In this document: positions 49,504 to 58,305 of the stretch, piece by piece
Layout of the letters: each line of letters opens with the position of its first letter
How positions within the stretch are numbered: position 1 is the stretch's first letter
From: Candidatus Endonucleibacter sp. (ex Gigantidas childressi)
GTDB lineage: Bacteria; Pseudomonadota; Gammaproteobacteria; Pseudomonadales; Endozoicomonadaceae
Direction: 5' to 3'
DNA length: 64,000 nucleotides
Assembly (NCBI GenBank): GCA_030674875.1
Contig: JASXSU010000001.1
Location: 558,001 to 622,000, forward strand
The notes under the pieces: generated by a model
Told to the model about the DNA's origin: nothing
What the model saw: only the letters and a program-made list of their open reading frames with translations
The model's database searches: none
Translations under genes and position numbers: made by a program

Positions 49504-50338
49504 GATTCAAATTCCAAGTACATCACAACTTAAGCTGCTAACGCATCCCTGTGTTCATCCATTATTAGGACGGGTGTTTTGAAATTCAAATCTTTTCTTG
49601 ACCGAGAATTAAGCAGCATTAATGCTCGCTTCACCTCTATCTGACCGGCCTTCTTGAAATCTGTATTCTTTGGGAAATATTGTTGTAGCAAGCCATTGGT
49701 GTTCTCATTTAACCCTCGCCCCCAAGAGCTGTAGGGTGCGCAAAGTAAACCTGAGCCGATAATGCTTGGCTGATTTTCTCATGGTACAAAACTCTTTTCC
49801 GTTGTCAGCCGTAATGGTGTGAACACTATCCTTAAATGGGTTGAGCAAGCTGATCGTAGCCTTGGTCACATCTGCTGCGCTTTTGTTGTTCACCTGGGCT
49901 GAGACCGTGTACTTCGTGACCCGCTCGACGATAGTTACCAAAGCCCCGCTATGCCCTTTGCCAATGACGGTATCAATCTCCCCCTCCGATACGCGGTTTA
50001 CCGTCAACGATCTCTGGGCAATCATCCTACTCGCCCGAGCCGACTCTGTACGCCGCCTATTGTTCGGCCTTGTGCTTGCCTTTGCCTATATCCACGTTCG
50101 CCAGTATTCCCTGCCAACTCACGGCTCACCTCGGACTGGCTGGTGCCAATTATTTCCACTATCTCCCTTTGGCTGCAATCGCTTTTCTTTAGTGCGTAAA
50201 TCTGGCATCGTTGTTCGTAAGCCAGTTGGTAAGTTATCGTCATCACTTCATTTCTTGCCGGAGAAAAGGGTAGGTGCTTACCTTCAGCTGGCCCTTTCTT
50301 CTACCTAACCAAGTGATGCACTTCAGATTTGAATCCGC
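49501..50338 (-). mobile_element. IS30-family relic, copy B, at the right border of the defence island
   Basis: Inverted ends GCGGATTCAAATTCCAAGT and (complement) GCGGATTCAAATCTGAAGTG. The minus-strand transposase begins at 50246 (TYQLAYEQRCQIYALKKSDC, HTH_38) and continues in other frames with GEIDTVIGKGHSGALVTIVE, VHTITADNGKEF (DDE region) and PKNTDFKKAGQIEVKRAL. Frameshifts and deletions inactivate it. Flanks differ (TTAATGC / CACTTGT), so no target duplication remains: it joins a sir2 fragment to half a host repeat. Confidence 0.85.
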
Positions 50339-50340
50339 CA

Positions 50341-50367
50341 CTTGTTCCTTCAATGGTACGGGTATAA
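50341..50367. repeat. Right arm of a type A repeat truncated at the IS30 relic
   Basis: TGTTCCTTCAATGGTACGGGTATA remains; the left part is missing. It is the first host-type repeat after the 20-kb island. Confidence 0.6.
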
Positions 50368-50418
50368 ATAAGGCAATATACTTTAAAACTTTCTCAATCT
50401 TGGCTCAGGAATTATCTA

Positions 50419-51933
50419 ATGCGACACTATTTACGTTATCTCGTAGTATTTTGTTTTTGCACACAACTTTCCTGTGTAGCTGTTATCAAAGAGCTTCCGC
50501 CTAGTACTTTCAAGGCGCTTCCAGCTGAGTGCGAACTTGGTCGTATGGATCATGTTTTGCCTTGCTATCTTGCGGAAAAAGAGCCTGATTTCCAGTGGGA
50601 TGAAGAAAGTCAACAGACGGAAGTTATAAATATTGGTAATCAAAAAATTTTGGTTAAGAAGCATTCGCTGAAGCTAGTTTCATTACGTTGGCATCAAGGG
50701 GAAAAAGACGATGTTGACTTGCCCGTCTGGCGACACAGGCTAACCGTTTATATTCCTGAGAAGGTAGCGGTAGATACTGCGTTGCTGTATATCGAAGGTG
50801 GTACAATCAACCCAGCTGAACACTATAAAGAACCTACCAGGGGAGATGGGCTTGAGTTTTCTAGGATAGCGGCTCAAACCCAATCTGTTGTTATTGACCT
50901 TAAAGATGTGCCTAATCAATTTTTACGGTTTGGTGCAGGTGAGTCTTTAAGGGAAGATGGTCTGATTGCTTACACTTGGTCTCGCTTTATGACAAATCCT
51001 GTAGAAAATGCTAGGTGGCCTCTACGCCTACCTATGGTGAAGGCCGTCATTAGCGCTATGAATGCTACTCAGGAATTGCTCAAAGAACAGAAGCTGGCAA
51101 TTAATCACTTTGTTGTTAGTGGTGCATCGAAAAGGGGGTGGACAGCTTGGTTAGTTGCTGCCATGGATACACGTGTGACGGCAGTAATTCCAATTGTTGC
51201 TGATTTTTTAAACCTAACCAAAGTATTTCGTCATTTATTTCGAGTGTACCCACAGGGTAACGACTCCATAACAAGATATATGCACCTCCGCTCTATGATA
51301 GGTACAGACTCGATGGACAAGCTGTTAACTATTATTGATCCATATCAATACAAGCATTTGCTGACTATGCCAAAATATGCAATTAGTGCCTCTGGGGATA
51401 GCTTTTTACCGCCGGATATATCACAGTTTTTTTTCCAAGAGTTGCTGGGGGAAAAATGGCTGAGAGTATTGCCTAATATAAATCACTATATATTTAGCGC
51501 TGACCTTAACCCAGTTTCTGCGGCAGTGGAGTCATTTTATGGTGCTTTTATCAAAGCTGAGTTAATTCCGGAGCTGACGTGGCAGTATGAGCAAGGGGTA
51601 CTTAACCTGAGTAGCTCTGTGCCACCAAAATCGGCAAGGTTGTGGCAGGCATCTAATTCTGTGGCTCGGGATTTTAGGAAAATAGAAGATAATACTGGGG
51701 TGTCAGACTTTGTTGCTACGCCACTTAAGTTTACATGTCAGGAGAGCTGCACATTGAAAATAGATCTACCAGCCCCTAAAAAAGGTTGGCAGGCATCTTT
51801 TGTTGAAGTGAGTTATGAAAATAAGCCTTATCAGGATTTGGTTTTCACCACTCGATTAATTGTTACGCCGGACCATTACCCTCAGAGTGACCCGTCGCCT
51901 GTAGACGTTACGGACCCGACTATAAAAAAGTAG
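50419..51933 (+). CDS. PhoPQ-activated pathogenicity-related family protein (PqaA-type), probable lipoprotein
   Basis: 504 residues of the PhoPQ_related family (alpha/beta-hydrolase-like). The signal LVVFCFCTQLSC may be a lipobox with Cys20. Family features: PVWRHRLTVYIPEKVAVDTA, LLYIEGGTINP, FVVSGASKRGWTAWLVAAMD (nucleophile-elbow region GASKRG), TRVTAVIPIVADFLN and the KYAISASGDSFLPPDISQFF segment. In Salmonella PqaA is PhoPQ-induced and linked to antimicrobial-peptide resistance; in other lineages relatives occur without PhoPQ control. Single gene, flanked by the island border and a hybrid repeat. Confidence 0.85.
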   Translation: MRHYLRYLVVFCFCTQLSCVAVIKELPPSTFKALPAECELGRMDHVLPCYLAEKEPDFQWDEESQQTEVINIGNQKILVKKHSLKLVSLRWHQGEKDDVDLPVWRHRLTVYIPEKVAVDTALLYIEGGTINPAEHYKEPTRGDGLEFSRIAAQTQSVVIDLKDVPNQFLRFGAGESLREDGLIAYTWSRFMTNPVENARWPLRLPMVKAVISAMNATQELLKEQKLAINHFVVSGASKRGWTAWLVAAMDTRVTAVIPIVADFLNLTKVFRHLFRVYPQGNDSITRYMHLRSMIGTDSMDKLLTIIDPYQYKHLLTMPKYAISASGDSFLPPDISQFFFQELLGEKWLRVLPNINHYIFSADLNPVSAAVESFYGAFIKAELIPELTWQYEQGVLNLSSSVPPKSARLWQASNSVARDFRKIEDNTGVSDFVATPLKFTCQESCTLKIDLPAPKKGWQASFVEVSYENKPYQDLVFTTRLIVTPDHYPQSDPSPVDVTDPTIKK

Positions 51934-51952
51934 CCCCTTTAACGGCTACGGA

Positions 51953-52082
51953 TATATGCTCGTTACCATTGGAGGTGCCGGTAGACGACAAGCTAGAGAA
52001 GACCCATGAGCCTACGAGTAGTAAGTGATCGGGGTGAGCGAGCGCAGGCAACAACGTAGTAGATTGAAAGGCGACGGGTATA
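51953..52082. repeat. Hybrid repeat: type A left half, ERIC-like right half
   Basis: The left is type A (TATATGCTCGTTACCATTGG, GTAGACGACAAGC); after the shared core GAGCCTACGAGTAGTAAGTG the right is ERIC-like (GGGGTGAGCGAGCGCAGG, ACAACGTAGTAGATTGAAAG, GACGGGTATA). It shows that the families recombine or share ancestry at the core. Confidence 0.8.
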
Positions 52083-52140
52083 TATCTTTTGTTGATCAAG
52101 CCCTCCATCCTCTTAGGCTGTTATGAAAAGGGTATAACTC

Positions 52141-52714
52141 ATGCCACCAGTAATGAATGACCCTAGTAGCAGGCCGATTGTTGCCGAGCAGTTTATACAT
52201 GTTGACGGGCCGGATACAAAAGTAGAGTCCAGTAGGTGGGGAGGGTACTGCATCAGCTTATGCGTTTTCCAACTTATTTGAAAGCACGATTAAGCGTGGA
52301 TCATGTAGGCAGTAAGTTATCTTCGCACGATGTAATGCCGGAGCCTCTGGTTAAATCATATTTCAGAAGGTAGCGTCAGCCTAGCAAGTGGCTAAGTACT
52401 ATCAGCCAGGGGGTGCTAAATGACAGAAAGATTCAAAACTTGCTGATTGCGATTGATATCCTTTCAGATGCTTCGGCTTTATCGAGGCGATTAAGTGCTC
52501 TGCATAAGGAGTTGGAAAATTAGGTACATGAGTTACTAATAGCGAACGAGCAACCTGAGGCTAATATCCAGGTGGCTGATCAAAACAGCTTACATGAGCT
52601 AAAAAAACATCCTAGTAGCTTGAGCAAGCGCCTGGTTACAGCGGGGATGTCGAAGTCTGATATTAAAGGTTTAATAGATGCAAAACTCATCAACAACCTA
52701 CATAGTAAAGAGTA
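52141..52714 (+). pseudogene. Decayed coding remnants of unknown origin
   Basis: A short reading from 52141 (MPPVMNDPSSRPIVAEQFIH...) stops after 46 codons. At about 52442-52714 one frame reads LLIAIDILSDASALSRRLSA, LHKELEN, a stop, then VHELLIANEQPEANIQVADQ and KRLVTAGMSKSDIKGLIDAK before a TAG. It looks like a real protein broken by one stop. I do not recognise the family. Confidence 0.4.
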
Positions 52715-52864
52715 GCCGCAGATAAGTCACACCATTGATGTGGCAGATCTTGGGGGATTTAACGAGTGTGTAAACCCCTGCTGCCAAAATGAGAATATAC
52801 AATGACGATTTCCCCACCTATATTGATCCTCAATGAAAGCTAGTATCACTCGTGCAAACTAAAA

Positions 52865-53029
52865 GGAAATATCTTTGGTGAGGAAGTACAATATCATATT
52901 AATGATCAGCTTTGTGTTAGATTGGATTATAAATACATAGCGTATCAAGACTTAAAATTCGGTGATTCAGCTTCAAAACTAGAGCGCTATATCGTTGGCA
53001 TTGGGGCTCAATACGCTTTCTCAAGCTAA
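52865..53029 (+). pseudogene. C-terminal remnant of an outer-membrane barrel paralogue
   Basis: In frame: GNIFGEEVQYHINDQLCVRL, DYKYIAYQDLKF and ERYIVGIGAQYAFSS, then TAA. This matches the C-terminal quarter of the four intact paralogues downstream (LSIRLDYKYTxY ... GAQYxF). The 5' part is lost. Confidence 0.75.
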
Positions 53030-53244
53030 TACACATGTGATGCCTGCCTGAATCTAAAAAACAATTGTAGAGGTAGCCCCCAGCTCTTTCAAGTGCAACG
53101 GAAGGGACTTGACTTTATCGTCACACTACTTTGTAAAGAAACGCTTTACAATTTCAAGATTGAAGAAAAATAAATCAAACAAGCCTACAATATTGCCATC
53201 TATCTATTCATAAAATACTAGATAAAATAAAACAGCAATAATAT

Positions 53245-53262
53245 TTTTTTAGACTAGAATTA
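53245..53262 (+). promoter_or_regulatory. Putative promoter shared by the barrel genes, copy 1
   Basis: TTTTTTAGACTAGAAT, 45 bases before the ATG. The same motif stands 45-48 bases before two more paralogues (55450 and 56574). Confidence 0.45.
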
Positions 53263-53295
53263 TAGTTTTTAATAAATAAACTATGAGGATTCTAT

Positions 53296-53949
53296 ATGAA
53301 AAAAGTATTAACTGCATTCAGCTTACTGATCTCCAGCTCTGCAATGGCTACTGGCTTTTACGCAGGCGGCCAACTTGGAGCTAGTAGCGTAACATTCAAT
53401 AACATCTATAGCATGTACAACTCTACCCCAGCACCACATTACGATAAAAAAAATACCAGCTCCGCTGCTAAAGGCATAATCTGCGGTATTTATGGCGGCT
53501 ATCGATACGATTTTAACAATTTTTTTGTTGCCAGCGAGCTAGATTACAATGCTAATACAGCATCAATAGAAAGTACGCATTACTACACAAAAATAAAGTC
53601 TGTGCAAAACCCGTCATTAGCGGCTCATGTTCTTGTAGGGTTACCCGTTGGAAATAATTCAGAGATATATGGACGCATAGGCTACACAGAAACAGTTTTC
53701 AAATCTGAACCGAAAGGATTAAACGAAGTACCTGCAGCATCTCAAAAATTGGAAGGAATTATCTTGGGCTTGGGAACGCAACATCATTTTACTGATCAGC
53801 TTAGTATTAGGCTGGATTACAAGTACACAAAGTATCAAGAAGTAACTACAGTAATTTCAACAGATACTAACAGCTCTTCTTATAAGGATAAATTCTCTAT
53901 AAAACCAGAGAGCCATGCACTTACCATTGGTGCTCAATATACTTTCTAA
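53296..53949 (+). CDS. Small outer-membrane beta-barrel protein, paralogue 1
   Basis: 217 residues. The signal peptide is MKKVLTAFSLLISSSAMA, followed by TGFYAGGQLGASSV, GIYGGYRYDFNNFFVASELD, GLPVGNNSEIYGRIGYTETV, GLGTQHHFTDQLSIRLDYKY and a terminal GAQYTF, whose aromatic end is the Bam recognition signal. This is the 8-strand OMP_b-brl / opacity-type barrel. It is closest to paralogue 2 (55504). AT-rich upstream region with the shared promoter motif; GAGG precedes the ATG. The role (adhesion, porin or immune-evasion barrel) is not evident. Confidence 0.85.
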   Translation: MKKVLTAFSLLISSSAMATGFYAGGQLGASSVTFNNIYSMYNSTPAPHYDKKNTSSAAKGIICGIYGGYRYDFNNFFVASELDYNANTASIESTHYYTKIKSVQNPSLAAHVLVGLPVGNNSEIYGRIGYTETVFKSEPKGLNEVPAASQKLEGIILGLGTQHHFTDQLSIRLDYKYTKYQEVTTVISTDTNSSSYKDKFSIKPESHALTIGAQYTF

Positions 53950-54469
53950 AAAAAGCCAATGCACATGAGTGCCTGCACCTAAAATAATTAAAGGGGCAGG
54001 CCTCCTCCCTGTATTATGGTCGTTGTTACCTCCAGTGAAAGATACAGTCATGACTAGAAAGCGAAAATTAGAAAGTTAAGCCATACTATTCCACCGAGCG
54101 TAAAGCAGCTATTCTAAAAAAGCTTATGCTCTAGATTGCCAACATAGGTGACACACGCTTTCCCAATAAAAACTCAATTTAATTAAGGTATTTCCAATAT
54201 TTTCGTGGCCGTATATTAATTAAAAATTGCGCATCTTCTATTTCATTTTCCTATAATCATACAATCTTCACTCCCTTAGAGAAGAGTCTCCCCAGAAAAC
54301 CATTAATATTATCGTTAAATCCCCGTTGCTATGAGTAGCATGGTTTTAGCAAAATAGATATTTAGTCTAATCCCCGAGCTATGTTTGCATGACAATAACA
54401 CCACAAACACTATATCTGTAACAATATTATTAAAATTCAGCTAATTCTCTAACCTCCTTAGAGGAAGAG
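53950..54469. other. Intergenic stretch, AT-rich
   Basis: No gene seen. The bases before 54470 carry GAGGAAGAG (54461-54469), one half of a target-site duplication. Confidence 0.4.
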
Positions 54470-54781
54470 CTATGTACGGGACAAAAAACCTGAAGACCTT
54501 GCTTTTCAAGGCATAATTTAGCAAGACGTGACTCTCAGACAAGGTAACCTGCAAGGTCTTTTACCCCAGAATAGGTTATGGTTGTTGAACATGAAAGACT
54601 TCCGTTCATTGGCTAAGAAGCTTAAGGCATGCAAATCAATTGCCGCTGAACAAGCATTACCGTTCAGCCAGAGTTGTTTCGATTAGGATTGGATAGGCTT
54701 AAACGGGTACTCAAAAACAGCTGTGAAAAAAATGATCAAACCACTTTTTTAGATCTGCTAAATGTTTTGTCTCGTACATAG
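54470..54781 (+). mobile_element. 312-bp miniature derivative of the IS4-type element with intact 9-bp target duplication
   Basis: Ends CTATGTACGGGACAAAAAACC and TTTTGTCTCGTACATAG match the IS4 relic at 22120-23296. Only the first ~170 bp (start RQVNLQGLLPQNRLWLLN-like) and the last ~140 bp (RLGLDRLKRVLKNSC-like) remain. GAGGAAGAG flanks it on both sides (54461-54469 and 54782-54790). Confidence 0.88.
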
Positions 54782-54790
54782 GAGGAAGAG

Positions 54791-55258
54791 TTAGCCATAA
54801 GAGTTCATAAATTTCTCAAAACCATGATGCTCTCAGAAACTGATGAATACGAGAAGAACTGTACAGAGGAAAATAGAGTTTATTGATTACGATGGAAATA
54901 ATTGAATACTTATTGCTCGTGGCTTACTCTGCAATGGCATAAACAACTGCGCTGACGGCAGCGATAAGGGCCTGCATTGCTCTACACTCATTAGTACTAG
55001 TGCTGACCTTCAGCAAGCTGACTAAAGCATCAAAGGAATATTTGCACGGCTGCTACGTTCAATTACTAAGCCTGCGAGCCTTTCGTTGACTCATTGTGAT
55101 TACAATTAGGCCCCACCGACAGATTATATTGATGACACTGAGCTGCAAATGGCAACAAAGCCAGTATCTGATGCCGTTGTGAGCGCCCCATGTCCAAAAT
55201 AAGATTACTCTTCATAAATCAGTGTGCGCTTATATGGTGTGCTCTACGCTAGAGTAAT
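54791..55258. other. Intergenic stretch without a gene
   Basis: Short frames with stops throughout; nothing recognised. Confidence 0.4.
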
Positions 55259-55369
55259 TATACCCTTTGAAAGAAGAGATAAACGATCAAAACCCCACGA
55301 GCCTAGGCTTAGCTGATTGGATTGATAGATAGCAGTCAACAACCCATCTGCTTCAAGAGGATGGGTATA
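55259..55369. repeat. Palindromic repeat, degenerate (type A/ERIC-like core)
   Basis: TATACCCTTTGAAAGAAGAG, ACCCCACGAGCCTAGGCTTAG, TAGCAGTCAACAACCCATCTG and AGAGGATGGGTATA. The core and both TATA tips are preserved. Confidence 0.65.
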
Positions 55370-55449
55370 TAAATAAGCTCTAAAAACACTTTCCCATATT
55401 AATCTCGTAAAAATTTCTCTCTTCAAATAAAATAAAACAGCAAAAATAT

Positions 55450-55467
55450 TTTTATAGACTACAATTC
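55450..55467 (+). promoter_or_regulatory. Putative promoter shared by the barrel genes, copy 2
   Basis: TTTTATAGACTACAATTC about 48 bases before the ATG of paralogue 2. Confidence 0.45.
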
Positions 55468-55503
55468 AAACTCTTAATAAACAAAAAATTATGGAACTTA
55501 TAA

Positions 55504-56142
55504 ATGAAAAAAGTATTAACAGCATGTGGTTTTTTGATTTCCAGCTCCGCAATGGCTACCGGATTTTACGCTGGTGGGCAACTGGGAGTTAATAGTGTAA
55601 AAATTGATAATTCTTATACCTTGAGCATTACAAATCCTCACGCATTCACGGACAAAAGCAAAGACAGTATTGGTGCTACAGGCATATCTTACGGTATTTA
55701 TGGAGGTTATCGATTTGACTTTAACAATTTTTTTGTTGCCAGTGAGCTAGATTACAATGCCAATACAGCATTAGCGAAATACACTGTACTCCTAGCAGCA
55801 ATGGCGATTTCGCAAGCACCGTCACTCGGGTTTCATTTTCTTGCCGGATTACCCATTGGAAAGAGCTCAGAGGTATATGGACGCATAGGCTACACAGAAA
55901 CAACTTTCAAAAATAATTTGAAAACAGATCACTCATTCTGTTCATCTGGAAAATCAAAAGGAACTATCCTGGGCGTAGGAGCGCAGCATCATCTTGGTGA
56001 TAATATCAGTATTCGATTTGATTACAAATATACAATGTATCAAGCAATGACTGCAGCAAATTCAGGACCTAATACAACTGCTGAATTTTCGGTAAAACCA
56101 GAGAGCCATTCATTCACCGTTGGAGCTCAATACGCTTTCTAA
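55504..56142 (+). CDS. Small outer-membrane beta-barrel protein, paralogue 2
   Basis: 212 residues with signal MKKVLTACGFLISSSAMA and the family blocks TGFYAGGQLGVNSV, YGIYGGYRFDFNNFFVASEL, GLPIGKSSEVYGRIGYTETT, GVGAQHHLGDNISIRFDYKY and terminal GAQYAF. Very close to paralogue 1 in its strands; most changes fall in the presumed surface loops (residues 35-55, 90-105 and 135-150). Confidence 0.85.
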   Translation: MKKVLTACGFLISSSAMATGFYAGGQLGVNSVKIDNSYTLSITNPHAFTDKSKDSIGATGISYGIYGGYRFDFNNFFVASELDYNANTALAKYTVLLAAMAISQAPSLGFHFLAGLPIGKSSEVYGRIGYTETTFKNNLKTDHSFCSSGKSKGTILGVGAQHHLGDNISIRFDYKYTMYQAMTAANSGPNTTAEFSVKPESHSFTVGAQYAF

Positions 56143-56259
56143 AAAACCTAATACATATGATATGCTATACCTTAAATAATTCAGAAGATAAGCAAACCCC
56201 CAGCATTTTCAAATGCCGCTGATGCTTTTATTGTATAGCTATATTGTACATCACAGCGT

Positions 56260-56380
56260 TACACCAACTTACATTGGGTGTGTAAGATTGTTACTGGTTA
56301 TCATTGCCAACCTAGTGGATTTATGAGGAACTTTCTAATTTGTCGCATCCCCATACATCCATTGGTAACTGGTGTGTAAT
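56260..56380. repeat. Type A repeat, decayed
   Basis: GATTGTTACTGGTTATCATTG, GTCGCATCCCC and ACATCCATTGGTAACTGGTG retain parts of the outer arms. Confidence 0.4.
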
Positions 56381-56573
56381 TAAGAGATCGCATAAAAACC
56401 AACAAAACCCCTCTGATAGAATTTATCTCACTTTCTTTTATAAAAAATATTGTGTACCTTTAGATACCTTTGCTTAGTAACCTTATGTTTTGATTGCAAT
56501 CATCATATCTTCGAATCAAGTTGTTAATTAGCACATAGATTTCTTTAAAATAAAAGAAAACAATCCTATCAAA

Positions 56574-56591
56574 TTTTTAGACTATAATCCT
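56574..56591 (+). promoter_or_regulatory. Putative promoter shared by the barrel genes, copy 3
   Basis: TTTTTAGACTATAATCCT about 47 bases before the ATG of paralogue 3; TATAAT is a consensus -10 box. Confidence 0.5.
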
Positions 56592-56625
56592 AATTCTTAT
56601 AAAAACATAAATAATAGGATCATGA

Positions 56626-57249
56626 ATGAAAAAGCTACTAATTGCATCCAGCTTGCTGCTTTCCAGCTCTGTGATGGCCTCTGGATTTTACGTAGGTGGG
56701 CAAGTGGGCGCATCCTCTACAAGCATGAAATACAAAAATATTGCAACTATCCCTAGCCCCTACTATCCCAATAAAATAACACATGACATTAGCAAAAGTG
56801 GAGAGACCGGCGGAGTATATGCAGGGTATCGTATTGATTTTAACGACCTTTTCATTTCTGGAGAAATTGATTACAATATCAATTCTTCAAAAATAGAGGT
56901 TCTTAATGCACAAGTCACACAAGAACCTGCTTTCGGCTTGTATGTCCTCACAGGAACAGCTATAGGAAAAAATGTAGATATATACAGTAGATTGGGATTT
57001 TCGGAAACTGAAATCAAAACCGAGTTTATAAGAGATCAAACAGGGGTCATAACAAAAAACAATCAAAAGATTCACGGAGTCGTTCTTGGTTTAGGCATGC
57101 AATATCAATTTAATAACAAGCTAAGCATTAGACTTGATTACAAATATAGCATGTATAAAAAATATGACTTTATATATAACAATAGAGAACGATCGTTCGC
57201 ACCGAGCATACAGCTATTAACTATTGGTATTCAGTACGCATTCATCTAA
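56626..57249 (+). CDS. Small outer-membrane beta-barrel protein, paralogue 3
   Basis: 207 residues with signal MKKLLIASSLLLSSSVMA, then SGFYVGGQVGASSTS, GGVYAGYRIDFNDLFISGEI, GTAIGKNVDIYSRLGFSETE, GLGMQYQFNNKLSIRLDYKY and terminal GIQYAFI. Its signal peptide is closest to that of paralogue 4, while the surface loops are unlike the others. TAGGA lies upstream of the start. Confidence 0.85.
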   Translation: MKKLLIASSLLLSSSVMASGFYVGGQVGASSTSMKYKNIATIPSPYYPNKITHDISKSGETGGVYAGYRIDFNDLFISGEIDYNINSSKIEVLNAQVTQEPAFGLYVLTGTAIGKNVDIYSRLGFSETEIKTEFIRDQTGVITKNNQKIHGVVLGLGMQYQFNNKLSIRLDYKYSMYKKYDFIYNNRERSFAPSIQLLTIGIQYAFI

Positions 57250-57365
57250 AACCTGATTCTATCTACTCTAAGCAAGCAATTGAAAATAGAGAGTTGGTAC
57301 ATCATTTCAGCGCTACAGTTACAGAGAATACAATAAACGCATTCAACCTTCGTAGTGCAGTAATG

Positions 57366-58270
57366 CTATGTACTGGACAAAACATTTAGCAGATCTAAAA
57401 AAGTGATTGATCATTTTTTGCACAGCTTTTTTGAGTACCCGTCTAAGCCTAATCAAACAGACTCTTGGCTGGACGGTAAGACTTGTTCAGCAGCAATTGA
57501 TTTGCATTCCCATCACACCAGTGCCCTACTAGCAGGACCACACAACAGCAATTGTCAGTAATCCCATCAGCTTATCCATCCGGTCAAGCTTCGTCATATG
57601 TGTGGACTCCAAATCAAAGCCCCGACTTTTTAGATTGCCAAACATGGTTTCAATACTCCAGCGCTTACTATAGTCATCTATTATGCTGCCTGGCTTTTTA
57701 GTAGCTACGACGATCAACAATCCTTTCAGAGTTCTACGGGCTGCAATATAGAGCGGCACTCCAGATACTTTATTTTTGCTATGCACGTTACTGCTTGATT
57801 GATACTAACGCCTCTGCATAGCTTGCCAATGGCAATCTTTTTGCTTCGATGCTCACCACATTGTTGCTTTTAACCCGAATTCTGCATAACAGTTTGTTTT
57901 GACGTAAAACCAGTCTAACCATTCGTGGCCTATATACCCAAAGGATTTCAAGTTGCTACTAGGCGGCAAGTAAGCGAAGCCCCATGAGCCTACGAGTAGT
58001 AGGTGATCGGGGTGAGCGAGCGCAGCCAACAACGTAGCAGATTGAAAGGCGAAGGGTATAAACTCACGATCTGCCAGAAGGTTATCCTAGCCTTGATGCA
58101 GAGGTAGATGAGCCTTAAGCTTATTGGCCAATGAACTGACGTCTTTCATGTTCAACAACCATAACCTATTCTGGGGTAAAAGACCGTGCAGGCTACCTTG
58201 TCTGAGATTCACGTCTTGCTAAATTATGCCTTGGAAATCAAGGTTTTCAGGTTTTTTGTCCAGTACATAG
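57366..58270 (-). mobile_element. IS4-family relic with ERIC-like insertion, internally deleted
   Basis: Ends CTATGTACTGGACAAAAC and TTTTTTGTCCAGTACATAG. Minus-strand transposase pieces include FGNLKSRGFDLESTHMTKLD and KVSGVPLYIAARRTLKGLLI. Flanks GCAGTAATG (57357-57365) and GCGGTAATG (58271-58279) are a 9-bp target duplication with one change. An ERIC-like element is inserted at 57933, and sequence between the LADRE region and the N-terminal part is deleted. Confidence 0.87.
57933..58060. repeat. ERIC-like element inside an IS4-type transposase gene (empty site known)
   Basis: 128 bp, TATACCCAAAGGATTTCAAG ... AAGGCGAAGGGTATA, with GGGGTGAGCGAGCGCAGCC. The IS4 copy at 22120 reads GGCCTATAAACTCAC at this point; here it reads GGCCTA + element + TAAACTCAC-type continuation, so insertion occurred at TA. 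Confidence 0.92.
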
Positions 58271-58305
58271 GCGGTAATGGTAAAAAATTAGGTGCATGTA
58301 AAAGG

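Noticed and set aside
28501-50338. Search for an integrase or a second ssrA 3' end as island boundary
   Set aside because: None could be seen by eye; the island claim rests on position, composition and lack of repeats only.
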